64,000 bases of DNA from Streptomyces mobaraensis (GTDB taxonomy: Bacteria; Actinomycetota; Actinomycetes; Streptomycetales; Streptomycetaceae). Below, one piece after another: positions 9,740 to 16,987 of the stretch. The notes under the pieces are model-generated. The model saw only the letters and a list, made by a program, of their open reading frames with translations, was not told where the DNA came from and made no database searches. How positions within the stretch are numbered: position 1 is the first letter of the stretch; each line of letters starts with the position of its first letter. The translations under genes were made by a program, and so were the position numbers. The stretch lies in contig NZ_CP083590.1 of NCBI RefSeq assembly GCF_020099395.1, forward strand, positions 6,076,001-6,140,000, written 5' to 3'.

Positions 9740-10831
9740 ATGCTGCGATTCACCGCGGGACGAACCCCGCAATCCCGTCGCCTCGCGAGGACCGCGAGCG
9801 GCACCCGCCCGTCCCGCCGTCTGGCCGCCGCCCTGGCCGTGCCCGTCCTGCTGCTGACCGCCGCCGGCTGCGGCTCGGACGACGACGGTTCCAAGAAGTC
9901 CTCCGAGAGCAGCTCCAAGGCGTCGGCGAGCTCCGGCTCCGCGCAGGGCGGCTCGAAGATCACGGTGACGGGCGCCTTCGGCGAGCAGCCGAAGATCTCC
10001 GCCCCGAAGGACGCCAAGGGCCCGGACAAGGTGCGGATCACCACGATCACCGAGGGCAAGGGCGCCACGGTGGAGAAGGGCGCGTTCGCCCGGCTCGCCT
10101 TCGCGGTGCAGTCGACCCAGGAGGGCACCACCGCCAAGGGCACCTGGAATCCCGAGCCGGGTCAGGACACCAAGGGGCCGCGCCGCGAGCTGGTGCAGCG
10201 GGTGGGCGGCGGCGAGGGCGGCGGCCAGGTGCCGGACGCGGTCGCCGACGCCCTGGTGGGCCGCAAGGTCGGCACCCGGGTGTGGGCCGAGGGCACGCTG
10301 AAGTCGATGTACGGCGACAAGGTCCAGCAGAACGCGGACCAGACGCTCGTCTGGGTCCTCGACGTGGTGGGCACCGGAAAGGTGGACGCCAAGGCGGAGG
10401 CCAAGGGCGAGCAGGCGAAGCCCGACGCGGGGATGCCGGAGGTGAAGGCCGAGTCCGGGAAGGCGGCCGAGATCACCATGCCCAAGGGGGAGAAGGCGCC
10501 CAAGGAGCTCAAGGAGCAGGTGCTGATCAAGGGCGACGGCCCGGAGGTCAAGGCCGGCGACGGTCTGGTCGCCCAGTACACCGGTGTGCTGTGGGACGGC
10601 GGGAAGAAGTTCGACTCGTCCTGGGACCACGGTGGCGCCACCGCCTTCCAGATCGGCACCGGTTCGGTCGTCTCGGGCTGGGACAAGGGCCTGGTCGGCA
10701 AGCACGTGGGGGACAGGGTGCTGCTGGTGCTCCCGGCCGAGCAGGCGTACGGCAGCAGCCCGCCGCCGGGCAGCGGCATCCCCGCCGACGCGCCGCTGGT
10801 CTTCGTCGTGGACATCGTGGGCAAGGTCTGA
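9740..10831 (+). CDS. Lipoprotein with tandem FKBP-type prolyl isomerase domains
   Basis: A 363-aa extracytoplasmic lipoprotein. An arginine-rich N terminus is followed by a hydrophobic stretch and lipobox LTAAGC (Cys44), then a Ser/Lys-rich linker. The first FKBP-like half (about residues 75-215) is degenerate. The second (about 250-363) is canonical, with YTGVLWDGGKKFDSSWDHGG, GWDKGLVG and LPAEQAYG. The ATG at 9740 is chosen because upstream residues lack similarity; there is no clear RBS, so a neighbouring start is possible. It lies immediately after pafA and before a cytosolic FKBP, likely assisting folding of exported proteins. Confidence 0.88.
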   Translation: MLRFTAGRTPQSRRLARTASGTRPSRRLAAALAVPVLLLTAAGCGSDDDGSKKSSESSSKASASSGSAQGGSKITVTGAFGEQPKISAPKDAKGPDKVRITTITEGKGATVEKGAFARLAFAVQSTQEGTTAKGTWNPEPGQDTKGPRRELVQRVGGGEGGGQVPDAVADALVGRKVGTRVWAEGTLKSMYGDKVQQNADQTLVWVLDVVGTGKVDAKAEAKGEQAKPDAGMPEVKAESGKAAEITMPKGEKAPKELKEQVLIKGDGPEVKAGDGLVAQYTGVLWDGGKKFDSSWDHGGATAFQIGTGSVVSGWDKGLVGKHVGDRVLLVLPAEQAYGSSPPPGSGIPADAPLVFVVDIVGKV

Positions 10832-10913
10832 CCGGCCATCGGGGACGAGTCCGGACCGATCGTCTGCGAAACTTGCACGGTTGTCCGAAGATTCCGTTCG
10901 TAGGAGCACTTAC

Positions 10914-11288
10914 GTGAACATCGAGAAGCCGGAGATCGACTTCCCCGAGGGCCCGGCCCCGTCCGACCTGGAGATCGTCGAGATCTGGGAGGGCGACGGC
11001 GCGGTGGCCAAGGCCGGCGACTTCGTCAAGGTCCACTACGTGGGCGTCGCCTACTCCACCGGTGAGGAGTTCGACGCGAGCTGGAACCGGGGCAACCCGC
11101 TGGAGTTCCAGCTCGGTGCCGGCCAGGTCATCCCCGGCTGGGACCAGGGCATCCAGGGCATGAAGGTCGGCGGCCGCCGCCGGCTGACCATCCCCGCCCA
11201 CCTCGCCTACGGCGACCGCGGCGCGGGCGGCGGCCGGATCGCCCCGGGCGAGACGCTGATCTTCGTCTGCGACCTGATCGCCGTCTGA
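10914..11288 (+). CDS. FKBP-type peptidyl-prolyl cis-trans isomerase (single domain, cytosolic)
   Basis: A minimal 124-aa FKBP: VKVHYVGVAYSTGEEFDASW, VIPGWDQGIQGMKVGGRRRLTIPAHLAYG and GRIAPGETLIFVCDLI cover the whole fold, including the aromatic active-site residues. It has no signal sequence. The GTG at 10914 has TAGGAGC seven bases upstream. It follows the lipoprotein FKBP by 82 nt and a strong terminator ends the transcript. Confidence 0.95.
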   Translation: MNIEKPEIDFPEGPAPSDLEIVEIWEGDGAVAKAGDFVKVHYVGVAYSTGEEFDASWNRGNPLEFQLGAGQVIPGWDQGIQGMKVGGRRRLTIPAHLAYGDRGAGGGRIAPGETLIFVCDLIAV

Positions 11289-11310
11289 CCGTACGCCGAA
11301 CGGTTCCGAC

Positions 11311-11346
11311 CGAGGGCCCGCGCCATGTGCGCGGGCCCTCGGCTTT
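11311..11346 (+). terminator. Intrinsic terminator after the FKBP genes
   Basis: CGAGGGCCCGCGC (11311-11323) pairs perfectly with 11329-11341 around a 5-nt loop, followed by GCTTTT. This separates the FKBP transcript from pafB. Confidence 0.92.
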
Positions 11347-11414
11347 TGCCGGGTGACGCGTGAGCGGTACGGTCATCGGTTGAAAGAACATGAGAAGAGG
11401 GCGAGAGGGCGTCG

Positions 11415-12491
11415 ATGGCGATTGCCAAGGCCGAGCGGCTGATGAATCTGGCGCTGTGCCTGCTGGGGACGCGGCGTCCGCTCAGCAAGCGGGAGCTGCG
11501 GGGGTCGATCGAGGCTTACCTGGAGGCTTTCGGGCCGGGGGGTGACGTGGCCTCCGGTGCGGACGTCGCGCCGGACGGTGACCCGGACGCCGCCCCGTTC
11601 TCCCGTGCGGCCGGCACCACCCGTACTGCTAACACCTCCCGTACCGCCGGCACCGGCAGCGACGACGCCTTCAACCGCATGTTCGAGCGGGACAAGGAGG
11701 ACCTCCGCGAGCTCGGCCTGATCATCGAGACGGTCGAGGGCGTCGACGGCGAGACCGGCTACCTCGCCCGCCGGGACAGCAACTGCCTCCCCCCGATCAC
11801 CCTCGACGTCGAGGAGTCCGCGGCGCTGGGCCTCGCCGCGAAGGTCTGGCAGCAGGCGCGGCTGGCCTCGGCCGCCAGCGGCGCGCTGCAGAAGCTGCGC
11901 GCGGCCGGCATGCCGGTGGCGGAGGACGCGTACGAGGGCGGCGCCCTTGAGACGCGGATCCCCGTGCACGAGGCGGCGTTCGAGCCGCTGATGCTGGCGG
12001 CGCGCGACCGCAGGACCGTCCTCTTCGACTACCGCAAGGCCAACGCGGCCCGCCCCGAGCAGCGGCACGTCGAGCCGTGGACGCTGGAGTGCTGGCGCGG
12101 GCACTGGTACCTGGCGGGCTGGGACCGCGACCGCGAGGCGGAGCGCGTCTTCCGCCTCTCCCGCATCACCGGCCGCGTCCGCTCGCGCGCCCTGCCCTTC
12201 ACCGCGCCGGTCCCGGACCACGTCACCGTCCGGGAGACGGTGGAGAGCTGGGCGGGCGAGACGGCCACCGGCACCGCGCTCATCAAGGTTCGCGCGGGGC
12301 ACGGCTACCCGCTGCGCGCCAAGGCCCTGGCCCGCCGCGACCTGGGCGACGGCTGGGACGAACTGGAGATCCCGTACGGGCACGGGCTGGACGCCTGGCT
12401 CGTCGAGTTCGGCCCGGACGTGGTGGTGCTGGAACCGGACGACCTGCGGGCCGACGTCCTCGACCGGCTGCGGGCCGTGGCCGAGGGCTGA
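11415..12491 (+). CDS. pafB: DNA-damage transcriptional regulator PafB (WYL family)
   Basis: 358-aa WYL-domain regulator that, in mycobacteria, forms PafBC and activates the RecA-independent DNA-damage response. The N-terminal winged helix (residues 1-40 and 85-115, FERDKEDLRELGLIIET) is interrupted by a ~45-residue low-complexity Gly/Ala/Asp/Thr insert (about 38-80) that I do not expect in mycobacterial PafB. The WYL domain follows, with GHWYLAGWDRDREAERVFRLSRI. ATG at 11415 has GAGAGGG upstream. pafC follows after 109 nt. Confidence 0.92.
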   Translation: MAIAKAERLMNLALCLLGTRRPLSKRELRGSIEAYLEAFGPGGDVASGADVAPDGDPDAAPFSRAAGTTRTANTSRTAGTGSDDAFNRMFERDKEDLRELGLIIETVEGVDGETGYLARRDSNCLPPITLDVEESAALGLAAKVWQQARLASAASGALQKLRAAGMPVAEDAYEGGALETRIPVHEAAFEPLMLAARDRRTVLFDYRKANAARPEQRHVEPWTLECWRGHWYLAGWDRDREAERVFRLSRITGRVRSRALPFTAPVPDHVTVRETVESWAGETATGTALIKVRAGHGYPLRAKALARRDLGDGWDELEIPYGHGLDAWLVEFGPDVVVLEPDDLRADVLDRLRAVAEG

Positions 12492-12600
12492 GGGCCGCGG
12501 CCGCCGGCGCGTTGCCCCGGCGAGCGGACGCCTTCGGACACCAGCGGACTTCGAGCAGGTTCGAGCGGACTTTGAACGGAAAGGTACGGACCGACCCCTC

Positions 12601-13563
12601 ATGGCCGGAAACGCCATCGACCAGACCCGGCGGATGCTGTCACTGGTCACCTACCTGCGCGAGCGCCCCGGCGCCCGCGTCGCCGACGTCGCCCGGGCCT
12701 TCGGCATCACCGAGGACGAGCTGATCGGCGACCTCGACGTCCTGCCGATGTGCGGCACCAGCTTCCGCGGCGGCGACCTGCTGGACATCGACACCGACGG
12801 CGACCGCATCTGGTGGCACAACCCGGACGCGTCCGGTACCAGTACCGGCGAGCCGCTGCGGCTCGCCGCCGACGAGGCCACCGCCCTGCTGGTGGCCGCC
12901 CGCGCGGTGGCCACCCTCCCCGGTCTGCGGGAGAGCGACCGGCAGGCGCTGGTCCGCGCCACCGCCAAGATCGAGGCCGCGGCCGGGGAGACGGCGGGCG
13001 CCAGCTCCCGGCTGTCGGTCACCTTCGAGTCCGAGGGCGGCGTCTTCGCCGACGTCGACCGGGCCATCGCCGAGCGCCGCCGGCTCTGGGTCCGCTACTA
13101 CTCGCCGGCCCGCGACGAGCTGACCGAGCGCGAGGTCGACCCGATCCGGCTGTTCGCCGTCGGCCACACCTATATGGAGGCGTGGTGCCGGCTCTCCGAG
13201 GCCCGGCGCACCTTCCGGCTGGACCGGGTGGCCGAGATCCGGCTGCTGGACGAGGTCTCCGACCCGCCGCCCGTCGAGCCCCGTGACCTGTCGGCCGGGC
13301 TGGTGCAGCCCGCGGCCGAGGACCCCGAGGTCGTCGTCGAGGTGGGCCCTGGCGGACGCTGGGTGGCCGAGTACTACCCGCACGACAGCGCCGAGGAACT
13401 GCCCGGCGGCGGCCTGCGGATCACCCTGCGCACCCCCGACCCCGCCTCGCTGCGCCGGCTGGCGCTGCGGCTGGGCCGGGACGGCCGGATCGTCTCGCCC
13501 CCGGAGCTGGCGGCGAGCGCCCGGGACGCGGCGCGCGAGGCCCTCGCGGCGTACGGCGGGTGA
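12601..13563 (+). CDS. pafC: DNA-damage transcriptional regulator PafC (WYL family)
   Basis: 320-aa partner of PafB: an N-terminal HTH (LVTYLRERPGARVADVARAFGITEDELIGDL, about 16-45), a linker domain, a WYL domain around residues 160-220 (WVRYYSPARDELTEREVDPIRLF) and a C-terminal WCX-type extension. ATG at 12601; only a distant GGAAAGG is present upstream, so translation may be weak or coupled. A small zinc-ribbon ORF starts 10 nt after its stop. Confidence 0.93.
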   Translation: MAGNAIDQTRRMLSLVTYLRERPGARVADVARAFGITEDELIGDLDVLPMCGTSFRGGDLLDIDTDGDRIWWHNPDASGTSTGEPLRLAADEATALLVAARAVATLPGLRESDRQALVRATAKIEAAAGETAGASSRLSVTFESEGGVFADVDRAIAERRRLWVRYYSPARDELTEREVDPIRLFAVGHTYMEAWCRLSEARRTFRLDRVAEIRLLDEVSDPPPVEPRDLSAGLVQPAAEDPEVVVEVGPGGRWVAEYYPHDSAEELPGGGLRITLRTPDPASLRRLALRLGRDGRIVSPPELAASARDAAREALAAYGG

Positions 13564-13573
13564 GGTGGGAGAG

Positions 13574-13819
13574 GTGAACGGGTACGCGCGGGAGCTGTCG
13601 GACGCGGTCTTCAAGGCCGCCTGCCCCGACTGCCGGGGGAGCTTCGAGCTGGCGGCCGGCGCCTTCCGGCTGGCGATCGGCGGCAGCCGGCGCACCACCT
13701 TCTACTCCTTCACCTGCCCCGACTGCGGCGCGTCGGTCCGCAAGCCGGCGGGGGAGCGGATCGTGCAGCTGCTGACCGGCGGGGGCGTGCGGACGCTGCG
13801 GCTGCACTCTCGGGTCTGA
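13574..13819 (+). CDS. Small double-CPxC zinc-ribbon protein
   Basis: 81 aa beginning GTG at 13574, with GAGGTGGGA just upstream. It contains two CPDC motifs (residues about 18-21 and 49-52) separated by 27 residues, the pattern of a four-cysteine zinc ribbon, and a basic C terminus. It is immediately downstream of pafC and in the same orientation, so probably co-transcribed. Function not recognised. Confidence 0.75.
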   Translation: MNGYARELSDAVFKAACPDCRGSFELAAGAFRLAIGGSRRTTFYSFTCPDCGASVRKPAGERIVQLLTGGGVRTLRLHSRV

Positions 13820-13891
13820 GGGGGCGCCCCGGGGGTGCCTCCGCCCGGGCCCCTGCCCATCTACCGTTCCGCCTTCGGTAGGTTCGTCCCC

Positions 13892-14107
13892 ATGCTCTTC
13901 CCCATGCTGGCCGTCGCCCTCTCCTTCTGCGGCATCGCCGTGCTCGGCGTCCTCGCCGCGCTCGTCCTGGCGCAGGTGCGCCGGCTGGCCCGGCAGGTGG
14001 AGGAGAGCTCCCGGCGGATCGCCCGGGCGACCGAGGACCTGGAGCGGGCCGCGACGCCGCTCGCGGCCGAGGCCGCGCGGGTGGCGCACGGCGTACGCCC
14101 GGAGTGA
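13892..14107 (+). CDS. Small single-pass membrane protein with cytoplasmic coiled coil
   Basis: 71 aa: an N-terminal transmembrane helix (about residues 2-27) followed by a charged, Arg/Glu-rich amphipathic helix (RRLARQVEESSRRIARATEDLERAA). The ATG at 13892 is chosen because the helix begins there; the RBS is weak. It lies between pafC and tatA and resembles short membrane proteins common in Streptomyces. Function unknown. Confidence 0.65.
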   Translation: MLFPMLAVALSFCGIAVLGVLAALVLAQVRRLARQVEESSRRIARATEDLERAATPLAAEAARVAHGVRPE

Positions 14108-14258
14108 CACCCGGCGCGGACGGGCGCCCCGGAAGCGGCCGACGGCCGTCTCCTGCGCCGGAACCGCTGGCGGTACGCTGGTGCGGGTGGCCCTGCCGAC
14201 GAAGCGGAGGGTCGCCCGCGGGAACAGCGGGGGAACGGCGGGGAAGTACGCGCGGGGA

Positions 14259-14289
14259 TTGCCCGGCGTTCATCCTTGCGCGTTACGAT
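14259..14289 (+). promoter_or_regulatory. Candidate promoter for tatA
   Basis: TTGCCC (14259-14264) and TACGAT (14284-14289) are spaced 19 bp and lie 85 bp before the tatA start, in a 267-bp gap with no other gene. The -10 fits housekeeping-type Streptomyces promoters; the spacing is slightly long. Confidence 0.45.
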
Positions 14290-14374
14290 CGCTGCCGTAC
14301 GACTGCTGGACAAAACGTCTTATCGGTCCACAGCTCCACACCCCTAAACCGCTTCGGTGAGAAGGTAAACGCTT

Positions 14375-14659
14375 ATGTTGTTCGGACGGATCGGGGCCCC
14401 CGAGATCATCCTCATTCTCGTCGTTGTCGTGCTCCTGTTCGGCGCCAAGAAGCTCCCCGACATGGCGCGTGCTCTCGGCAAGTCCGCCCGCATCCTCAAG
14501 AGCGAGGCCAAGGCGATGAAGTCCGAGGGCAAGGACGCCGCGGCGCCCGCCGAGCCCGCGGACCAGCAGGCGGCGGCCCCGCGTACGATCAAGGCGGCCC
14601 CCGGCGACGTGACCTCGCGCCCGGTGCAGGAGCCGGCCGACCGTACGACGCAGCGCTGA
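14375..14659 (+). CDS. tatA: Twin-arginine translocase subunit TatA
   Basis: 94-aa pore-forming subunit of the Tat system that exports folded proteins. An N-terminal membrane helix ([18 protein letters not shown]) ends with the conserved FGxKKLP hinge. The amphipathic helix [22 protein letters not shown] and a disordered acidic/Ala-Pro tail follow. GAGAAGG is 8 nt before ATG. tatC follows 65 nt later. A Tat-type substrate is encoded at 62709 in the same window. Confidence 0.96.
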   Translation: MLFGRIGAPEIILILVVVVLLFGAKKLPDMARALGKSARILKSEAKAMKSEGKDAAAPAEPADQQAAAPRTIKAAPGDVTSRPVQEPADRTTQR

Positions 14660-14724
14660 CGACCGAGGACGACTGGGGCGGCCGCCTGTCGGCGACCGTC
14701 CGCCGCACGAGATAGGGACGTGGG

Positions 14725-15702
14725 TTGCTCAAGCCTGCCCGCAAGAAGGAGAAGGATCCCGAGGGGCGGATGCCCCTCGCGGAGCACCTTCGTGAGCTGC
14801 GCAACCGGTTGGCGAAGTCGGTCATCGCGATCGTGATCGTCTCGATCGTCTCGGCGATTTACTACCGCGAGATCATCGAGGTCTTCCAGCATCCGATCCA
14901 GGACGCCATCGGCTGCAAGGTGTCCCTCCAGGAGCTGCTCGACAAGAAGCCCGGGGACACCACCCGGTGCGCCAATCTCACCATGTCGGGGCTGACCGGG
15001 CCCTTCGCCCTGATGATGAAGGTGTCCCTGGTCTCCGGTCTGGTGCTGTCGAGCCCGGTGTGGCTCTACCAGCTGTGGGCCTTCCTCGCGCCGGGTCTGC
15101 ACCGGCACGAGAAGAAGTACGCGCTGAGCTTCGTCGCGGCCGGTGTCCCGCTGTTCGCGGCGGGCGCCTGGTTCGCGTACACGATCCTTCCCACGGCCGC
15201 CGAGGTCCTGATCGACTTCACGCCCACGGGCGTGCAGAACCTTCTGCCCCTCGACGAACTGCTCGACCTGATCATGCGGTTGGTCGTCGTCTTCGGCCTC
15301 TCCTTCGAGCTGCCGCTGCTGCTCATGCTGCTCAACTTCGGCGGGATTCTCACCGGTCGCCGGATGCTGGGCTGGTGGCGCGGCATGATCATGGGCGTCA
15401 CGATCTTCTCGGCCGTGGCCACGCCGACCGTCGACCCGTACTCGATGTTCATGCTGGCCGGGCCCATCGTCGGGCTGTACTTCATCGCCGTCGGCATCGC
15501 CCTGCTCAACGACAAGCGCCGGGGCCGGGCCAACCCGGACCGTCTCCTCGACGACGACGAGGCGGCGCCCCTGGACCTGACGCCGGAGTCGGTCGGCGAC
15601 GTGGAGCCGCTGCCCGCTCTGGACCGGTCGGGGCGTGAGTCCGGCCGTGACGGGCACAACGGGCAGCCGGTGCGGCGGAACGGGTACGACGACTTCACCT
15701 GA
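14725..15702 (+). CDS. tatC: Twin-arginine translocase subunit TatC
   Basis: 325-aa six-helix receptor for RR signal peptides. Conserved features are the N-terminal MPLAEHLRELRNRL, SPVWLYQLWAFLAPGLHRHEKK, FELPLLLMLLNF and ATPTVDPYSM. The start is TTG at 14725, giving MLKPARKKEKDPEGRMPL. The C-terminal ~60 residues (RANPDRLLDDDE... onwards) are a long polar extension beyond the membrane core, common in actinobacteria. Terminated by the hairpin at 15732. Confidence 0.96.
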   Translation: MLKPARKKEKDPEGRMPLAEHLRELRNRLAKSVIAIVIVSIVSAIYYREIIEVFQHPIQDAIGCKVSLQELLDKKPGDTTRCANLTMSGLTGPFALMMKVSLVSGLVLSSPVWLYQLWAFLAPGLHRHEKKYALSFVAAGVPLFAAGAWFAYTILPTAAEVLIDFTPTGVQNLLPLDELLDLIMRLVVVFGLSFELPLLLMLLNFGGILTGRRMLGWWRGMIMGVTIFSAVATPTVDPYSMFMLAGPIVGLYFIAVGIALLNDKRRGRANPDRLLDDDEAAPLDLTPESVGDVEPLPALDRSGRESGRDGHNGQPVRRNGYDDFT

Positions 15703-15731
15703 TCCGATCCTGATCCTGATCCGCGTTCTTC

Positions 15732-15766
15732 GGGGCGGCAGTCGGTATACGACTGCCGCCCCTTCG
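15732..15766 (+). terminator. Intrinsic terminator after tatC
   Basis: GGGGCGGCAGTCG (15732-15744) pairs perfectly with 15750-15762 over a 5-nt loop, followed by TTCG. It lies 29 nt after the tatC stop and 18 nt before the lipid-kinase start. Confidence 0.9.
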
Positions 15767-15780
15767 CGTAAGGTCCGCGC

Positions 15781-16683
15781 GTGACCAGCGACATCACCCT
15801 CTTCGTCAATCCGGCGGCCGGCCGGGGCCGCGGTGCCCGTGCCGCGCAGCCCGCCGCCCGGGTGCTGCGCGCGGCCGGGCACTCCGTCCGTACCGTCGTG
15901 GGCGCCGACGAAGCCGACGCTCTCCGGCGGGCCCGGGAGGCGGTCGCCGGCGGCACCGGCGCGCTGATCGCCGTCGGCGGGGACGGGATGGTCTCGCTCG
16001 CCCTCCAGGCCGTCGCCGGCACGCCGACCCCGCTCGGCGTCGTCGCCGTCGGGACCGGCGACGACTTCGCCCGCGCCAACGGGCTGCCCGTCCGCGATCC
16101 GGAGGCGGCGGCGCGTCTGATCGCCGGATCGCTGAAAGGGGACGGGGGTGTGCCCCGTGACCTGGGGAGAGTGGTCGGCGGCCCGTACTTCGGGACCGTG
16201 CTCGCCTCCGGCTTCGACTCGCGCGTCAACGACCGCGGCAACCGGATGCGGTTCCCCTCCGGGCGGCTCCGGTACGACCTCGCGCTGCTCGCGGAGCTCG
16301 CCGCGCTGCGGCCGATTCCCTATCGGCTGCGGTTCGACGACGGGCCGGAGTTGGGGGTGGAGGCGACGCTCGTCGCCGTCGGGAACGGCGGGTCGTACGG
16401 GGGTGGCATGCGGATCTGCGGAGGCGCGCGGATGGACGACGGGCTGTTCGACGTGACGGTGGTGGGGGCTTGCGGGCGGGGGGAGCTGTTGCGGGTGTTT
16501 CCCCGGGTGTATCGGGGGACGCATCTTTCACATCCGAAGGTGCGGGTGTTTCGGGCGGCGCGGGTTTCGTTGGTCGCGGCGGATGTGACGGCGTACGCGG
16601 ATGGGGAGCGGGTGGGGGCTTTGCCGGTTGTGACAGAGGTGGCTCGGGGTGCGGTGCGGGTGCTGGGGGCCCGGAGGGAGTGA
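15781..16683 (+). CDS. Diacylglycerol kinase-family lipid kinase
   Basis: 300 aa of the DAGK catalytic fold: VNPAAGRGRG near the N terminus, the nucleotide loop VGGDGMVS (about 62-69), GTGDDFARANG (about 91-101) and a C-terminal beta-sandwich with GNGGSYGGGMRICGGARMDDGLFDV. Such enzymes phosphorylate diacylglycerol or related lipids; the substrate here is inferred. GTG start at 15781 has no clear RBS and could be nearly leaderless. From about 16310 codon usage switches to G- and T-ending codons (TTG, TTT, CAT, TCA), and the stop TGA abuts a palindromic element directly. Confidence 0.93.
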   Translation: MTSDITLFVNPAAGRGRGARAAQPAARVLRAAGHSVRTVVGADEADALRRAREAVAGGTGALIAVGGDGMVSLALQAVAGTPTPLGVVAVGTGDDFARANGLPVRDPEAAARLIAGSLKGDGGVPRDLGRVVGGPYFGTVLASGFDSRVNDRGNRMRFPSGRLRYDLALLAELAALRPIPYRLRFDDGPELGVEATLVAVGNGGSYGGGMRICGGARMDDGLFDVTVVGACGRGELLRVFPRVYRGTHLSHPKVRVFRAARVSLVAADVTAYADGERVGALPVVTEVARGAVRVLGARRE

Positions 16684-16917
16684 GCCCCGGTCCCTCCCTT
16701 TCACCGTTTCTTGCGGGGCGGGCCCCACCCCCCTGAAACCGCGCTCCGCGCGGTTGTCCTCAATCGCCGGACGGGCTGAGTAGTGCGCTCGGGCGCGATA
16801 TCCAGCCCGTCCGGCGTTTGAGGACGAGCGGCGAAGCCGCGACAAGCGGGGTCTGGGGCGCAGCCCCGGGAATCGGCGAAGGTGGGGGTGCCCCCTCTGG
16901 GGGAGGGACCGGGGCAC
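16684..16917. repeat. Mosaic palindromic element, copy 2 (complete)
   Basis: It begins directly after the lipid-kinase stop codon (GCCCCGGTCC) and ends GGACCGGGGCAC. Central arms are GTCCTCAATCGCCGGACGGGC and GCCCGTCCGGCGTTTGAGGAC with a 29-nt loop. The two arms carry different inner hairpins (AACCGCGCTCCGCGCGGTT on the left, AGCGGCGAAGCCGC on the right), so the element is a mosaic, not a simple palindrome. It fills the gap before the helicase gene. Confidence 0.9.
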
Positions 16918-16987
16918 AGCCGCCCGCAGGGCCCCCTTGGTAAAGATCGCGTACCTGTCCGACCCGCCCGGTAGGCTCGTAGACAAG

